The notes: a model not told the origin generated them from the sequence alone. Shown: positions 36,298 through 48,911, counted from the first letter of the stretch. The stretch: 64,000 nucleotides of DNA from Caprimulgus europaeus (GCA_907165065.1 OU015534.1:34472937-34536936), one strand, 5' to 3'. Numbers and translations: made by a program.

Positions 36298-36757
36298 TCT
36301 GCTCCTGGCATTTGGTTTCCAAAAGATGTGTGATTCCTGGGTTTATGCTCAGTCTGTCATTGAAAGTCTGGTGAGATTTTACTAATGGAGCATTGTGTAG
36401 TTGAAAATAAATGGGGGATCAATGAGGGGAGGGTAGAAGACAAAGAAAGCAACAGGATTAGAGGTACTCAAATGTTTTTCATCAGAACTCTACCTTTTTA
36501 AGGCTTCTTTTGCAAAAGTTAGGGAATTGAAAATTAAATTGCTGATTTTTCTGTTTCTTTCTTACTTTTCTTTTGAATCTCCAACACACTTAAAATGTAA
36601 GTGAATGTGAGAAACATTTGCTCTGTTCAGTGCTCAGTAAATTGTTGTTGAGTTTTCGGTGTTACTGAAAAGTCTGGGGAGAACAGGCTAGAAAAAAACA
36701 GTCCTTTTTCACCCCTTCCAATCACAGATGCACACCCTATGGAAAACAGTGTGGATG

Positions 36758-36820
36758 AAAAAATAAAATAAAATAAAATATAAAATAATAAAATAAAATA
36801 ATAGAATAAAATAAAAATAA
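36758..36820 (+). repeat. AAAAT pentanucleotide repeat, interrupted
   Basis: About a dozen AAAAT units with several interruptions. Third locus of this motif in the window. Confidence 0.93.
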
Positions 36821-36981
36821 CCTGGTAGAAATTAGGAGAGATAATGCTGCTCTTCAAAACATCTAATCTCCCATTTTGCATGTGTTTGGGCGCTGGGGAG
36901 GGTTGATGGAAATTATATGGCTGAGGGGGGTGTATTTTAGACAGGCTTATTGATATTTCCCTAGCACAGGAAAACCAGGAT

Positions 36982-37038
36982 TATTAATCTGGTTATCTAT
37001 TAATCTGGTTATCTATTATTATCTGGTTATCTATTATT
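36982..37038 (+). repeat. Three-unit tandem repeat (16-18 bp)
   Basis: Three units of 'atctggttatctatt' separated by 1-3 extra bases. Confidence 0.9.
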
Positions 37039-38093
37039 AAATACAGTTTTATGGTGGCCTGATGTCATGACAGAAGCTTCCATTAGGTCAAAAACATAAC
37101 TATGGCGTTCTGGGAGTGAGTTGAGGAGACTCAAGGTCTGTCTGAGCAGTTCCTACCAGGTCAGCACTTGTGCCACTGGAGTACACTGTTATGTTTCAGC
37201 AACTCCATCTTTCAGATATTCTGCTAACCTGAAGGCCCTGTCACTAGTCTGGCACTCCTAGCTTGCTGGATTAATGTCAAAAAGAGATCTCTCGTTGTCA
37301 GTGCCTGTGCACCTCCAGCTCACTCAAGTGTGCCAAAGCAAACTTCCTAAGACATCACTGGCTTTGGAAGCAAAAGGGTAGAGGAAGGCAGGAGTGGCAA
37401 AATCCCATGTCAGTTATTTTGACAGTTTGGAAGGAAGATGAAAAGATGGAATAACTGTATCCATAGGTGCATTAGACCAAGAGACAGTTGCCCCAAGTGA
37501 AAACAATGTTGTCAAATGAAAATGCTCTCATTTTGAAGAAAACATCAAGTTGTGTCTTACAAGTAGTGGTGGGGCACAAAGCAATTTGGAAGATGAGAGT
37601 TTAAGAAGAAAGCATTTCAGATTTATTTTTTCCCCTCAGTTACTGCTTTGTGAAGAATCAGGCACATGCTTTCATGTTCAAAGGTTATGATCACAGGAAC
37701 AAATCACAGGATCACTTATGGGTCAGGGACACTGTTGAATTCATTCACTCTTTGTAGAATTCATTCATTTGGGAGAGCTCATAAATATGCAGCATGCTGC
37801 AAACAGTGGCTCTCCCTCATGACTATAGCATATTGATTTTTATATTTATGCCACAGAGCCTTCTCAGCTTAAAGAGAATTTTCCCTCATTAGACTGTAAA
37901 TAATTGATATGCCTATTGATTTTATTTAGTGTTTCATTTTTTTCACAATTGGTATATTCTATTATTGACTTAATGTAACAAGGGGAACAACATGTGACTC
38001 TCATAAAAGGTTATTCTAGAGAAAATACTCTTCTCCTAACACCTCTCAGATGTCTCATGATGTGTAAGCTTTTTTCTCATTACTTTTACAGAG

Positions 38094-38275
38094 GCAAACA
38101 CTGGCACAAGTCACCCAAGGAGGTTGTGGATTCTCCATCTTTGGAGGTATTCAAGAGCTGTCTGGAGATGGTCCTGGAAACTGGCTCTAGGTGGGTCTTC
38201 TTGAGTAGGGGGTGTTCAACCAGGACCTCCAGGGGTCACTTTCAACCTCTATCATTGTGTGGTTCTGTGTGGTAG
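38094..38275 (+). mobile_element. CR1 LINE 3' end
   Basis: Encodes a decayed 'KSPKEVVDSPSLEVFKSCLE' (family form 'RLPREVVESPSLEVFK') followed by the 3' UTR with 'gtcactttcaacctctatca' and the tail 'tgtgtggttctgtg'. Strongly 5'-truncated. Confidence 0.88.
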
Positions 38276-38931
38276 AGAAAACGTGTTACATATTGTATTT
38301 CACTGTTGTATTTAAGTATTGGTTTCTGTGCACCTGAAGATTGTATTAATTCAAAGCATCCAAAAATGCTCATGGAAGCGAGCTCAGGACAGATGAAAGC
38401 TTTCCTTTGGCTTCCCACCTGCTCTTACATCAGCTCTCTATATATGCAATGGACTTCTTCCTTACTTAGCAGGCTGGATTTGTTATCATACTAAGACCAG
38501 AGTGGTGCATAATTTCTGAAGTACTTTTCCCTAATTCTTCATTTTCTTTCATTATCGATGTGGCCCAACTGGAAAATCTGAGATACTCGATTTCATTGTT
38601 CAGTCTGAACAAGATCCAAAGCATGTTTAGACACTTGTGCTCAGACTGCCAAGAACAAAATGGAATGGATATTTGTGAAGTAGCTATTTTCAGATTCTGA
38701 ACACAGCAGATGCCAGTAGATGATGACCAAAAATATGTTTTATGTAACAGCCTTAAAACTGGAAGATGAAACTGCAAAGATAAAACTTGCAGAAAATAAT
38801 TACCTGGATTTTTTTATCTTCCCTTTTGGAAAGTAGATCTTATAGTCTTTCCAGAAAATAACATTACAGATTATGAGAGGCTTGATGTTCAGGATGTTGC
38901 AGCTCTATTTGGAGTAGAAGGCAGAAAGGAT
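38276..38931. other. Unique sequence, nothing recognised
   Basis: A 103-codon minus frame (38466-38777) has no recognisable family. Confidence 0.5.
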
Positions 38932-39121
38932 TGTCAGACTTTGGAAGAAGTTGCCCAGGGAAGTGTTTGAGTCACCATCCTTGAAGGTATTTAAAAGACA
39001 GGTAGACGTGGTGCTTAGGGACATGGTTTAGTGGTGTTAGGTTAATGGTTGAACTCTATTATCTTAAGGGTTTTTTCCAACCTAAATAACTCTGTAATTC
39101 TATTCTATGATTCTATAACTA
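38932..39121 (+). mobile_element. CR1 LINE 3' end
   Basis: Begins in the ORF2 C-terminal region ('tttggaagaagttgcccagg') and runs through the 3' UTR to an intact tail 'attctattctatgattctat'. The preserved octamer tail gives the 3' boundary. It lies 660 bases downstream of the previous CR1 and in the same orientation, but represents a different, more diverged subfamily. Confidence 0.92.
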
Positions 39122-39646
39122 TTTAGGTGACACCAGCAAAGTTACTCAATTAAAAATTAATATTCCAGGAGGTGGTTCTTAAAGCATATCTACAATTAAC
39201 TTGGTTTGGTTGAAGGGCCAATTGTGAAGGTAATAAACATTTTATTTCTGAGTACACAGTCTGAAGTACCTATTACACTGGTACTTTAGGTTAGCCTGTC
39301 TTTGTTGTGCCTGATACAATAACAGGTAAATAATTTCCTTTAATTGTTTTGCTGGTAGGAGCATCCCCTGATAAATGACATAATTGACAATCCTCTGCTG
39401 TGGAAGTTCAGAATCAGGTGGGAACATAAGAACATCATAACATAAGAATGAGAACAACATAAGAACAAAAAAAGCCTGCTGTGTTTTAATTAAAATGTGT
39501 TTTAAATTATCCATTTCTTCTTTTTCCACTGGCCTGTAACAACAACAGATCTAATTCTGTATTGACACAAGGCAATATACTCAAAATAGCCTTCCCCAGA
39601 GTAAATGCTCCAAGAATAATGACTAATGACACAGGGTCAGACTCAC
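39122..39646. other. Unique sequence, presumed intron or intergenic
   Basis: Nothing recognised. It lies 3' of the candidate exon on the minus strand. A 95-codon minus frame (39242-39529) has no recognisable family. Confidence 0.45.
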
Positions 39647-39770
39647 CATTCCGTGTCTAAACAGTAATCTTTGTTCAGAAAGCCCATGTTTTGCAGCCAG
39701 AATTCATCCTGTGCAGCAGAGATGATCCGAACTCCTCTGCCCAGTTCCACATCAACCCAGTCCTCAAAAT
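39647..39770 (-). CDS. Candidate internal coding exon, protein unknown
   Basis: On the minus strand a 124-bp block is open as 2 + 40 codons + 2 bases. It reads FEDWVDVELGRG... and ends ...DYCLDTE, with mixed hydrophobic and charged residues unlike the Lys/Ile/Phe-rich chance frames around it. The donor is ATG|GTGAGT, a near-perfect match. The acceptor is ...GCTAAG, with a perfect TACTAAC branch-point sequence 28 bases upstream, although the polypyrimidine tract is weak. The only frame through the splice sites carries one base over from the previous exon and two bases into the next. An in-frame stop lies just upstream of the acceptor and another just past the donor, as expected for an internal exon. 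I do not recognise the family. I found no phase-compatible neighbour exon I would trust, so this may be an isolated exon of a long-intron gene, an old pseudo-exon, or chance. Confidence 0.5.
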
Positions 39771-40570
39771 CTTAGCAGTGTTGCTAATTCATAAATAGGT
39801 TAGTAGCAATCTCCAAAAGAAAGCCAGATTCTCTCATTTTTTTTTCTGCTTTTCCTTTCTGCTTCAGGAAGACCAGTGACTGATAAGGACTTTTGTGAGT
39901 GGGCTTTGTCCCAGGATACATTTGTCTTAACGTCCTAAATAGCAACAACTTCCATGTGTCAGACAAGTGTCTTGCTCTCCAGATGTATTAGCTGGACACT
40001 GAACAATTTACATGATACTGGATGTATTCTAATATCTTTTTATGATCAAATTTCTCCTGTTTCCAAAAGTTGGCATTTTAATGCACATTTCCTACATCTG
40101 CATTCACATCAGTAAACTCATCTGTTTGCTCAGCTGCTGCTAAAAGTAGGAATTATGACTTGTGGAAGTCACTTTTCCCTCTGTTTTTTAGGACAGTAGG
40201 CTTGTGATTAGCTGAGATGTCAAAGGATGTCACACATATTTTGAACAAGTTGCTGTTGCCAGGCTTATGACAATATCAGCCCAATATGTAAGAGGCAGTC
40301 ATGAAGGAACAAGAATCCAACATATCAGCCTGGCTTCCTTTCCCAAAGAGTCCAACAGCCAAGCAACTTAGAGGCCCTGTAACAATCATCTCCAAACACT
40401 TCAGGTGAAAACCATGGCAGCATCAAAAAGGCAACTTTAATAGGAAAAGTATTCCTTAAGAAAAATAATTAATTTCAAAAAGGAATGATAATTTAAAAAA
40501 AAATAATAATAATAAACAGACCTCGTCAGATTTGCTATGGTTTTTTGACTTTTTTTTCTTCATTTGAACT

Positions 40571-40571
<1 letters not shown>
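39771..40571. other. Unique sequence, presumed intron or intergenic
   Basis: Contains the branch-point-like TACTAAC just right of the candidate exon (about 39801-39807) and a short AAT run at 40500-40515. Otherwise nothing recognised. Confidence 0.45.

Positions 40572-40615
<44 letters not shown>
40572..40615 (+). repeat. ATT trinucleotide microsatellite (~14 units)
   Basis: Pure ATT units without interruption, so likely polymorphic. Confidence 0.96.
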
Positions 40616-40616
<1 letters not shown>

Positions 40617-43600
40617 AAACCAAGGAAATGCTCTCTCTCCATTTTGTTCTTAGCTCTCATTTCTTTTTTATATTATCCTGAAATACTGTTCTGTCGTGGA
40701 CTGACTTTTCCTGATTAATCATTGTACTGTTCAAACTCCCACTGCTGTTGCATTGGTTTCACATACAATGGCATATGCCTGAAAATCCCTACTGCTGCCT
40801 ATTGGCTGATCATTTCTCTTGTAAGAGGCAAAGTTTCACAGGGAGCTCACAGCTCCTGGATTGGGCAGCATGGAAGCATTAGTGTTCGTATTCCAGGAAC
40901 TGATTAGCTTGTGGGAAAGCAGTTATAGAAAGAAAAAGGAAAAAATGGAAAATTAAAGTGATCATAGGCAGAAAAGTGCTTTTGTTAGCAAAGGAGTATT
41001 AAAAAGTTGTTTAAAAAAAAATAGAAAAAAAAGTTAAAAAAGAGCTGACAAAATAATAAGGCAAAGTTATAGAGTGTTATTTCACCGGTGTTGCTTGGGA
41101 GAAAAAAAAAGCTCACCTTATTATATAGATTAAACAACAATTTCTGTAGCTGAACATGGAATTATGCACCAGAGAAATATTCCTGTAGGAAATGAGGTGA
41201 TATATAGAGAAAACAGGTATAAAATGTCTTTTACAATAAGGTCTACACTTTTATTATAAAAAATTATTCCTATTCTAATTCTAAATTCTAACAAAACTGT
41301 TTTTGTAGATCTCTAATTGCTGTTACAATATTACAGTTCATTTCCACAGCACAGATGAAACAGACCATCCCAGTGACTCATGATATTTTTTAGCACATGG
41401 TCACAGTGCACTATAGAATAATGAGAATTGGTTTGCAGCCAAGGAAAAGGAAAGCAGAGAATCATTTTAAACACAATGCAGAATCACTATCCTGATTGCA
41501 GGACAGGGAAAAAAAAATACTCTCTTTGGGTTGTGTCAGCACCAATTTAAATTGACACTGCAAATCTCAGAATCCATCTGGGAAGATGGAAAAATAAGTG
41601 TCAGCAGTCCCTTTGGAAAGGGACAAAAGCATGAGGAGCACTTCAGAGAAAAGGCTGATCATGGCATATCCATTGTGATACTGCTTTATGAAAGGCTGAA
41701 AAATCCCACTTTCATGATTAACTTTTTGATATTTTCTTTGGGTGCAGGGACAGCTCTCTATCCTTGCACTAAGATGAGAAAGGAAAGTAAGAATGTGTTT
41801 CTCCTGGCAATGAGCAGGTCTAGCCACGCCTGATTTATACTGAAAAACATTAAATAAGAACAACCTCCACTGCAAGAATATTTTGCTGTAGGTATGTTGG
41901 GTGTACAAACAAGGTCTATTTATAATCAGCAGGTCACTGATGAACAGAGGTATTTCATTCTGTTTACAGCTCAGAATTAACATTTTATCATTTTCTATCA
42001 GCTTCTTATGTTCAAAGGTACTATCATGGGTACATCAAATTCTAAAGTTATTTTGTTATAATCCCTGCTGCCATGAACCATTTTAATTGTTGAGCCATGT
42101 GGTCAGTTGAATGATGTGAACAAGAAATCATATGGTGAACCACTGCACCTTAAACAGCTCCTTCCCATACACCACTCTGTACACAGAAGCCCTCCAGATT
42201 AGCCTTGTTTAAATAGTATTCACATTTAAATTGCAGGATAGGTTGTGGACTCTGTACGTTAGGAACAAGGCTAAATGCTAAAACCAGCAGCTACATATGC
42301 TTTTAAACAGTGAAATTGCACTTTGAATGGACAATTCTAAGCAGACTGCTTGAGTCCAGGGTGTGAGAAGAAAATCTCTTTGGACGTTTGTGAGGTTAGG
42401 GACGAGAAGACAGAGTCGAAATACAGTGACTCTGGGGTCTGAATTGTGAAGAAAGGAAAGTGTTTCCATGTTCTGAGTGGTGCCTTTGTAAACACATCTT
42501 CATTCAAGCACTGTACAGCCTTAATGGATTTTCTTTATACCAAATTGTTTTGTTATTTTGCAGTTAAACTTCAGAATGTTCTCAGAACTGTAGTATGATA
42601 ATAGAGTGCTACAATGTCACTTCTATCCATAGCTTAAGTAATGAAGACTCCAACTCTATACTGATGCTAAATGCCATTGTTAGGAAGCCAAATTCTATTT
42701 TTTCCATGCTCAGTTTGAGAAAGTGCAGCAGGTCAGTCATTCTGAATAACAAATCAGCTTCTCAGCCTTCCCCTGAAATCATTCATTATTCAAAAAAATC
42801 CATTGTTGATTTTCATTTTCCAAAAGGTGCTTGGAAGTTTTATAAAAGGACACTTTTGTTCTCCAGGGGCTTTCAAAATTCAGGACCTACCTATTTAACA
42901 GAGTGCCAAGAATCTAAGACACACACTTCCCTTGCAAAAAAAAATTCTCAGGCAAATGGTTATAAAATTGAAAATATAATTAAAATTTCTCTATATGGGT
43001 TAAAATCTGTGGATTTTTACCTTGCTGTGCAACAATCTAACAAAATGCCTATTGAAATTTGTTAGAGAAGGGTATGGCAATGTTCTTGGGAGAGTAATAG
43101 TATCAAAGACCTCATTTGATATCAAAGGATTCCACCAATTCAGAATATAATAGATTAGAACCTGGAAAAAAACATTGGCTGACAAAGAATCTGGTCCTAA
43201 TCCAGAAAATAATGAAAGAATGGAATATCTGGGGGGAGGGGGAGAAATCCAGTGGCAAAGGTGATTATTGAAAGACTTCATCAAAAGAGTGAAGCTGTGT
43301 CACTGGTTTGCTGGCTGTGACTTTCAGGGCACTGGTAATCAGGAACAGAGCTTGGTAAATCATTCATAATTAATGAAGAGTCCATGTGAGAAATATGAGA
43401 TTTATTTTTTTCCATGAAGTTAGAGAATCACTTATTTGAAATGTTCAGCTACAACACTGCAGTAACTCGCAAGCAGCTCAGTGGAAGTCCTTGCACTACA
43501 TCAGACACCTTCAGGGTAGAGACTGGGTTTTATGATGTGTTTGCACAGGTCACTGGGATGCTGCTCCTGGTTACAGCCTCTGAGACAAGCTGCTAAACAG

Positions 43601-45032
43601 AGGAACGAGGAATAGCAGCAATTACATCTCTTCATGCAACATGCACGGTAGCTCCAGTGGACTGTGGCATGACTAACAGTGAAATATTTTAATGTTCTCA
43701 TATTTTCCCCCAGTTACTTCTCTACCTGTTAGCTTTCAACTTCTTTAGGGTCTGAACATTTTATTCTTCCCACACCTGATCTTGGTAAGTTTGTGGTCAC
43801 TGCTGTAATCACATCTAATTCATTCTCATCACCTGGAAAATATGAGGATCAAGCACTGGTCATGGCACACCAAAGAACAGGGAAAGAGAGCAGAGCTGGT
43901 TTGGTCACCTGGTGGGAGACTAAGAGCCAGGATGACTGCACTTAAAGCTGTTGTCCCAGCTTCTTCCTGCAGCAGCTGCCCTCACCCCATGTCCCATGCC
44001 ACTCACTCTGCCTTTTCAGAAGCATGGACAATCTCGAGCAGGCTCTGCTCCCCCAGGCAAGCTGCAGATGTCCAAAGCTGGTGTTGACCTAGCAAAATAC
44101 GATTATTTATGATTTCCTTTATATGTTTACAGTAGATAGGGGAAATATTTTGAGCAATACATGTGAAATATTTGGATAACTGTTGAGACTCAGTTAGTGA
44201 TTACTAATTCTGGTGGTAATTCTAAAGTGTCTGCTCTTTATTTGTATCTCAGAACAGCATCCCAAAATAATGGGTTATACATAAAGTCAAGGGCACTGAG
44301 TTCACTGATGCACCAGCTGCTCTCCCAAGTGTAATTCTTTCCAAACAGCCAATATTCTGGTCTGCAACAAGAAGTTTACAACACTTTTTTTTTTAAAACC
44401 AGAAATGATAGAATTGTATATAAAACATATCTTCTGGTATTTCATTAGGGTTACTGACCTTGTGTCCAGGTGAATAATAAGGTGCCAGAAGGCTGCAAGA
44501 AATGCAGATAAAAGTGATACGTTTCTCTGTGACTGTTGCTTGTAATACTACAACATTTTTAATTCTATAATGCTATCACTGGCTTCAGAATAGCAGGCTA
44601 AAGCTGAGAGTTACTGACACGTATCCTCAGTCACAATGAGTTCTGTAATGTACTTTTTAACCATTTATCTGTGATCTATAGCAAGACAGTATGGAGTAGA
44701 CATTCATATTGCCCAAGTTTTTATATAGATACCCGAGTTAAGAAGCTAGAATGTTAAAATACACAAGTCAGTTCCCCACTCTGGTTTACACGGTGGGGAA
44801 GCCTGTCTTCCTGCTGCTACTACAGAGAGAACACAGGGTTCCCAAATATTTTAAATTGGAAATAATTTCCTTCTTCTCCTTTTAATTATTTTAAATCTGC
44901 AGAACTTTAGATTTCATCTTTTGTACTGTATATTTAAATGGGAATTTCTGTGTGCCTCGAGGAGAGGACCATAGTGGCTGTTTTAGGTTAATTCCAGCAC
45001 TGCAGGCATTCAGGAGTTGGCCCATTCTGCAG
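40616..45032. other. Unique AT-rich sequence, no convincing gene
   Basis: Holds the 156-codon plus frame at 42595-43065 (longest frame outside repeats, no recognisable family, serine/asparagine/lysine-rich) and overlapping frames at 41531-41983. A weak 66-bp exon-like block lies on the minus strand at 41117-41182. 43840-44090 is GC-richer without recognised content. Confidence 0.45.
41117..41182 (-). other. Weak exon-like block (66 bp)
   Basis: Strong acceptor (ends 'cctcatttcctacag') and a GTGAGC donor on the minus strand enclose 66 bases with one open frame. The carried phase does not fit the candidate exon at 39647-39770, and the encoded residues are Ile/Cys/Ser-rich. Could be a non-coding exon or chance. 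Confidence 0.15.
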
Positions 45033-45110
45033 TACTGGCCAGGGAAAACTGATTATTTTAATCCATAGTAATCTGGAATTGCCAAGAGCTTTTGTGGACT
45101 CTGCCAGTAG
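45033..45110 (+). other. Exon-like block (78 bp), plus strand
   Basis: Good acceptor (ends 'ttggcccattctgcag') and near-perfect donor (AG|GTAAGA) enclose 78 bases, a multiple of three, with one frame open throughout (1 + 25 codons + 2). No recognisable family. It is on the opposite strand from the candidate exon at 39647. Confidence 0.22.
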
Positions 45111-46134
45111 GTAAGAACGAGTGAGATTCCAGAGTTACCTACCACAGTGCATTCTCCTGCCAAATCTTAGTCTTCAAAGGAATCTCTCTCTCTCCTACCA
45201 GTGTTCCAGGGATGCCCCAAGACTCCTGCAGGACAGCTGCCTGCTGCATAGAGCACTGTGTAGTCCTTATGTCACACTCAGAGCTCATCTCCAAATGCCA
45301 GGTAATCTGAACAGTCAGTATTTTAAAGAAAAAAATATTGTGGACTTGATTTTGAGATTGTAAGATGAAGAAGCAGCAAAAACTTTTCAAATATCTTCTA
45401 GGGAGATCTTATAAGCTATAAGTCTATGCAAAGCAAACTTTCTCTTCTTCAACTGTATTCCCATCTCAAGGGAAATGTCATGCTCTTTGTGTTCTTGAGG
45501 GTTGTGGTGGTTACAGTAGAGTATATGAACACTGTGCATGAGATCAATTACAAGTACACTAATTATCAGAGAATCACTTCTAAGGTTTTTCAAGTGGGAG
45601 ATTCTTGTCGTGAAAACTACTTTCACTTTCAAACAGAAATATTATTTTTAACTGGATAAAGGATTCATATAAACAGGATAGAGGAAACTTTAAAGGAAAC
45701 GCCATAAATCCTCTTCTATATTTTCACAGCATCCACTAGAAATTATTCCTGCCCTAGTATGAGGCCTTCGGACTTCACCATGGTTGAAATATCTAATGAT
45801 GAGAATGACAACAATAAGGCTTGTAGCCACAGATGTAGGCAATATCTTACTTGATCAAGAGGAAAAATCAAAGAGGAAAATAATATTCTGATGAGTATTA
45901 GAACAAAAAAAAGAGAAAGATAATTTCATAAACTACTGAGATGGAGTGCAATTAGCAGAAATGGACTGAAATTGTGATTTTACTTGTAAGTGCCTGAGAA
46001 TGACAAAGACCTTGAAGATGAAAAAGGCCATTAGGCTGAGAACGAAGGGCAAACCTGTCAGTGAGGGTTGTTTTGTTCTGACAAACTGCTCTATTCACAG
46101 TTGCTTTTTTTTTTTTCTCTTTCCTCCAATTAAT
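45111..46134. other. Unique sequence, nothing recognised
   Basis: Overlapping 75-83 codon frames on both strands show no family. Confidence 0.5.
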
Positions 46135-46700
46135 GGAAAAAACAGACTGCTGCATTGAAAGGCCACTAATAGGCCTCAACAGCCCTGATCAAGACCCACT
46201 TGTGCACCCAAAACCCACTCTTGGGCCCAAGACCCCATGTCAGCTCTTCTGGGCTGTCCAGCAATGTCGTTGGTCTCCAGCCCAATCACTGCCCTGCCCT
46301 GCCCATGGGTCTTTCTGAGACAGGTTCCAAACAGAATTTGATGTCCTGGCCAGCTGTCCCAGGGCTGTGTCTGAAGTTGACGTCCTGGCCAGCTGTCCCA
46401 GGGCTGTGTCTGACCCTGGTACTTCTCACTGAGTCAGATCCTGGTCCCCACCGACATCCCAGCCTGCCCTCAGCTCGTCCCGTTCATAAACACCACCGGG
46501 ATCTGGACATAAAGCCCCGTTTACTTTGAAAGTTGACAGGCATATTCCCTATTTGGAAACAGTAACCAAACGCTTCACTTGCAGCTATCCCCACGGCCGA
46601 GCTGGACAGCAGGCTGTCTGTCCATCTGTGCGCTCCTCGGAGCATCTGTGAGCGTGCAGCACACAAACCTTTCAGAGGCTGCAGATTTCAGTCTCAGCAC
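46135..46700. other. GC-rich block of unknown nature
   Basis: This block stands out from the AT-rich surroundings. 46135-46530 is C-rich on the plus strand and contains a nearly exact 39-bp tandem duplication. 46560-46700 has several CpGs. Abrupt composition edges suggest an inserted element such as an LTR, but I see no TATA/poly(A) pair or terminal TG..CA. The 109-codon plus frame (46200-46529) runs through the duplication and shows no known domain. Confidence 0.4.
46338..46415 (+). repeat. Two-copy 39-bp tandem duplication
   Basis: Units 46338-46376 and 46377-46415 differ at three positions by eye (one in the 'ttgatg'/'ttgacg' start, two at the end). Core: 'gtcctggccagctgtcccag'. Confidence 0.95.
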
Positions 46701-48854
46701 AGAGTTACAGCACGTTCAGTGAGTTTAACACCAAAAGACATCACTATTTTCCACAGCCAGCTTTTCCTCCCTGCTGCTCTGAGCACCTTCTTTCCAAGGA
46801 TCTTCGTTACTTCGCTCAGAAATATTTCAGCATATCTACTGCCACAGGTCACTGAGCACCATTAAAACGTGTACACCTCCAGTTGGTTACTGGGACAGTT
46901 GGTTTGCACACATGTACACAGGGAAGATCTGTCCAAGGTATGGAAATAGAATTTTTTAGGGATGTGTTTACAGAAATGGTGGGGGAAGGAAAAGTCACAT
47001 GAACTGGTGTGTAAAACAGAAGATGTGACAGATAGTGGAAAAAAAAGGGGTTGATTGAGAATTCCATCAAATATTTATCTTCATTGTAAACCTTCTAGTT
47101 TAGCATAATCCTTTGCATTTCCAATTCATACTGAACTAAATAATAAAAATTTGTGTAGGTGTTTCTAGATTATGTTTGCAAGAACCAACATGTCAAAAAT
47201 TAGCGTCACTATATAATACCACATATTGTATTATAGACTTATTACATAATATATGTTATTAGATATTATAAAAGGACAAAAATTAAGAGAAAAATGTATT
47301 TAACCATCCTGTCCTATAATGGAGAAACCTTCTGAAGGAATCCCTGTAGGAGAGTTCGTCTGGGTTTCATCCTTCCACACATGCCGATGAAACTGATGAA
47401 AGGCAAAATGGAGTAGAAAGGATCAAACTCCATTTTAAGAGCCTAAAGAGATAATCAGATGGAAATTTTGTGTTTTGGTGTTAGAATTCACAGTTCACAG
47501 AGGGACATGGGAGCATGATAGTTTCAGTAATCTCAATGTGTTTTTCTGATTTTTCTTTTTTACATTTCCTGGTTTATTGGTCCACCTACACAAAAGCAAC
47601 ATACAAGATTCATTTCCCTAAAAGACAACTCATCCCTTCAAAATTTATCATGTCACTTGCTTTTTAAAATGTAGTGTGCTTGCTTTTCTGTTTTAAAACA
47701 TGTAACAGAAAAAACAAATGCACTATTACGACATTCTGAAGGGATAGACATCAGCAGGCCGTTAATACAAGTTATATAGACTAAAGTGCTTTTAATCTGC
47801 AATATGCTTACAAGTAGTGTCAAGTCACACAAAAGAAGTCTTGTTTTATGAGGTCTGTGCTTCCCCCTTTACCCTCTCTTTTCAAATACAGAATAATTTC
47901 AAAAAATTTAAGAGGACTTTTTTAGAGACACTTGACCTGCTCCTTTATGATACCCTTCACTGACTGCTCTAATGAGTCCCTAATGAACCTCCTTAGACAG
48001 AGAGGACAACATGGTAAAAGAGTATCATTTATTATCATTATCAACTATTATTTCTGAGATAAGGAAAAAATAAGAATTATCAGAATAGTACCAAAAGTTT
48101 TTAATTTGTAAGCAGGAAAAAAACCCAAACCAACCAACCAAAAAAAAACCAAACAAACAACAAAACCCACCCAAACTTACAAGCTAGGGAAAAATTATAA
48201 TAACAATACTTCACTTTTCCTTCACAAACTAAAAAGAGCAAGAGAATGATTGCTACAGCAACACTGGCACCTCCTCGTTCTGTCTGTATTGTTATCACAG
48301 AAGCAAGTACAAGAGCAGACACTGATAATGGCAACGCTCATGTGAGAAGTGAACATATGGCAGGGGCAGTGCGGGCCACGTCTCAGTTTCTCTTTGCCTC
48401 CTTTTGTATTTAAAACAGGAGAAGGAGGTAACCAGTTCTTCTCAGTGATATTACACCAGCATATTGCTATCCTCCCACTCCCCAAAATGACAGTATTTAA
48501 ACTGCTGCTGTACACAAGTGTACTGTGAAAAGGAGAGGATAAAGTGATCAAACCTGCTAAGTCATTCTAATATCTGTAGTCTTTTGCTTGTGAGACCAGC
48601 AGTTCATGAGAAAAGGAATGGTACTGATGACAGGCAGAAAGGCAGCAGCAAAGAAGCAAATGCCCAAGATCCCCTGTTATCCTTTTCTACCTTTTTTTAA
48701 TGACTTTACAGCATTCCTCAGCTTCTCTACGGGCTCGAGGAACTGATGTCACAGAGACCCCTTGACACATCTTGACGTTATCATCTTGGTTGTGTTGGTC
48801 AGCATAACTGAGTTTTGGGTCACCTTTAAGTGCTTATGTGACTAAAAAGGGGTG
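46701..48854. other. Unique AT-rich sequence with an A/C-rich run
   Basis: Only the A/C-rich low-complexity stretch at 48115-48176 is recognised. The frames at 48101-48551 overlap and run through it. Confidence 0.5.
48115..48176 (+). repeat. A/C-rich low-complexity stretch
   Basis: Mixed ACCA, AAAC and CCAA units with no G. Confidence 0.9.
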
Positions 48855-48911
48855 ATAAAACACTGGAATAAGCTGCCCAGAGAGGGTGTGGAGTCTCCAT
48901 CTCTGGAGATC
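48855..48911 (+). mobile_element. CR1 LINE fragment, plus-strand half of a chimera
   Basis: Matches the ORF2 C-terminal region ('ctgcccagagagggtgtgga', then 'ctccatctctggagat'), then stops abruptly before the 3' UTR. Confidence 0.85.

Larger units (their letters stand above)
36298..38093. other. Unique sequence with two small repeats
   Basis: Only the AAAAT stretch (36758-36820) and a three-unit tandem repeat (36982-37038) are recognised. Confidence 0.5.
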
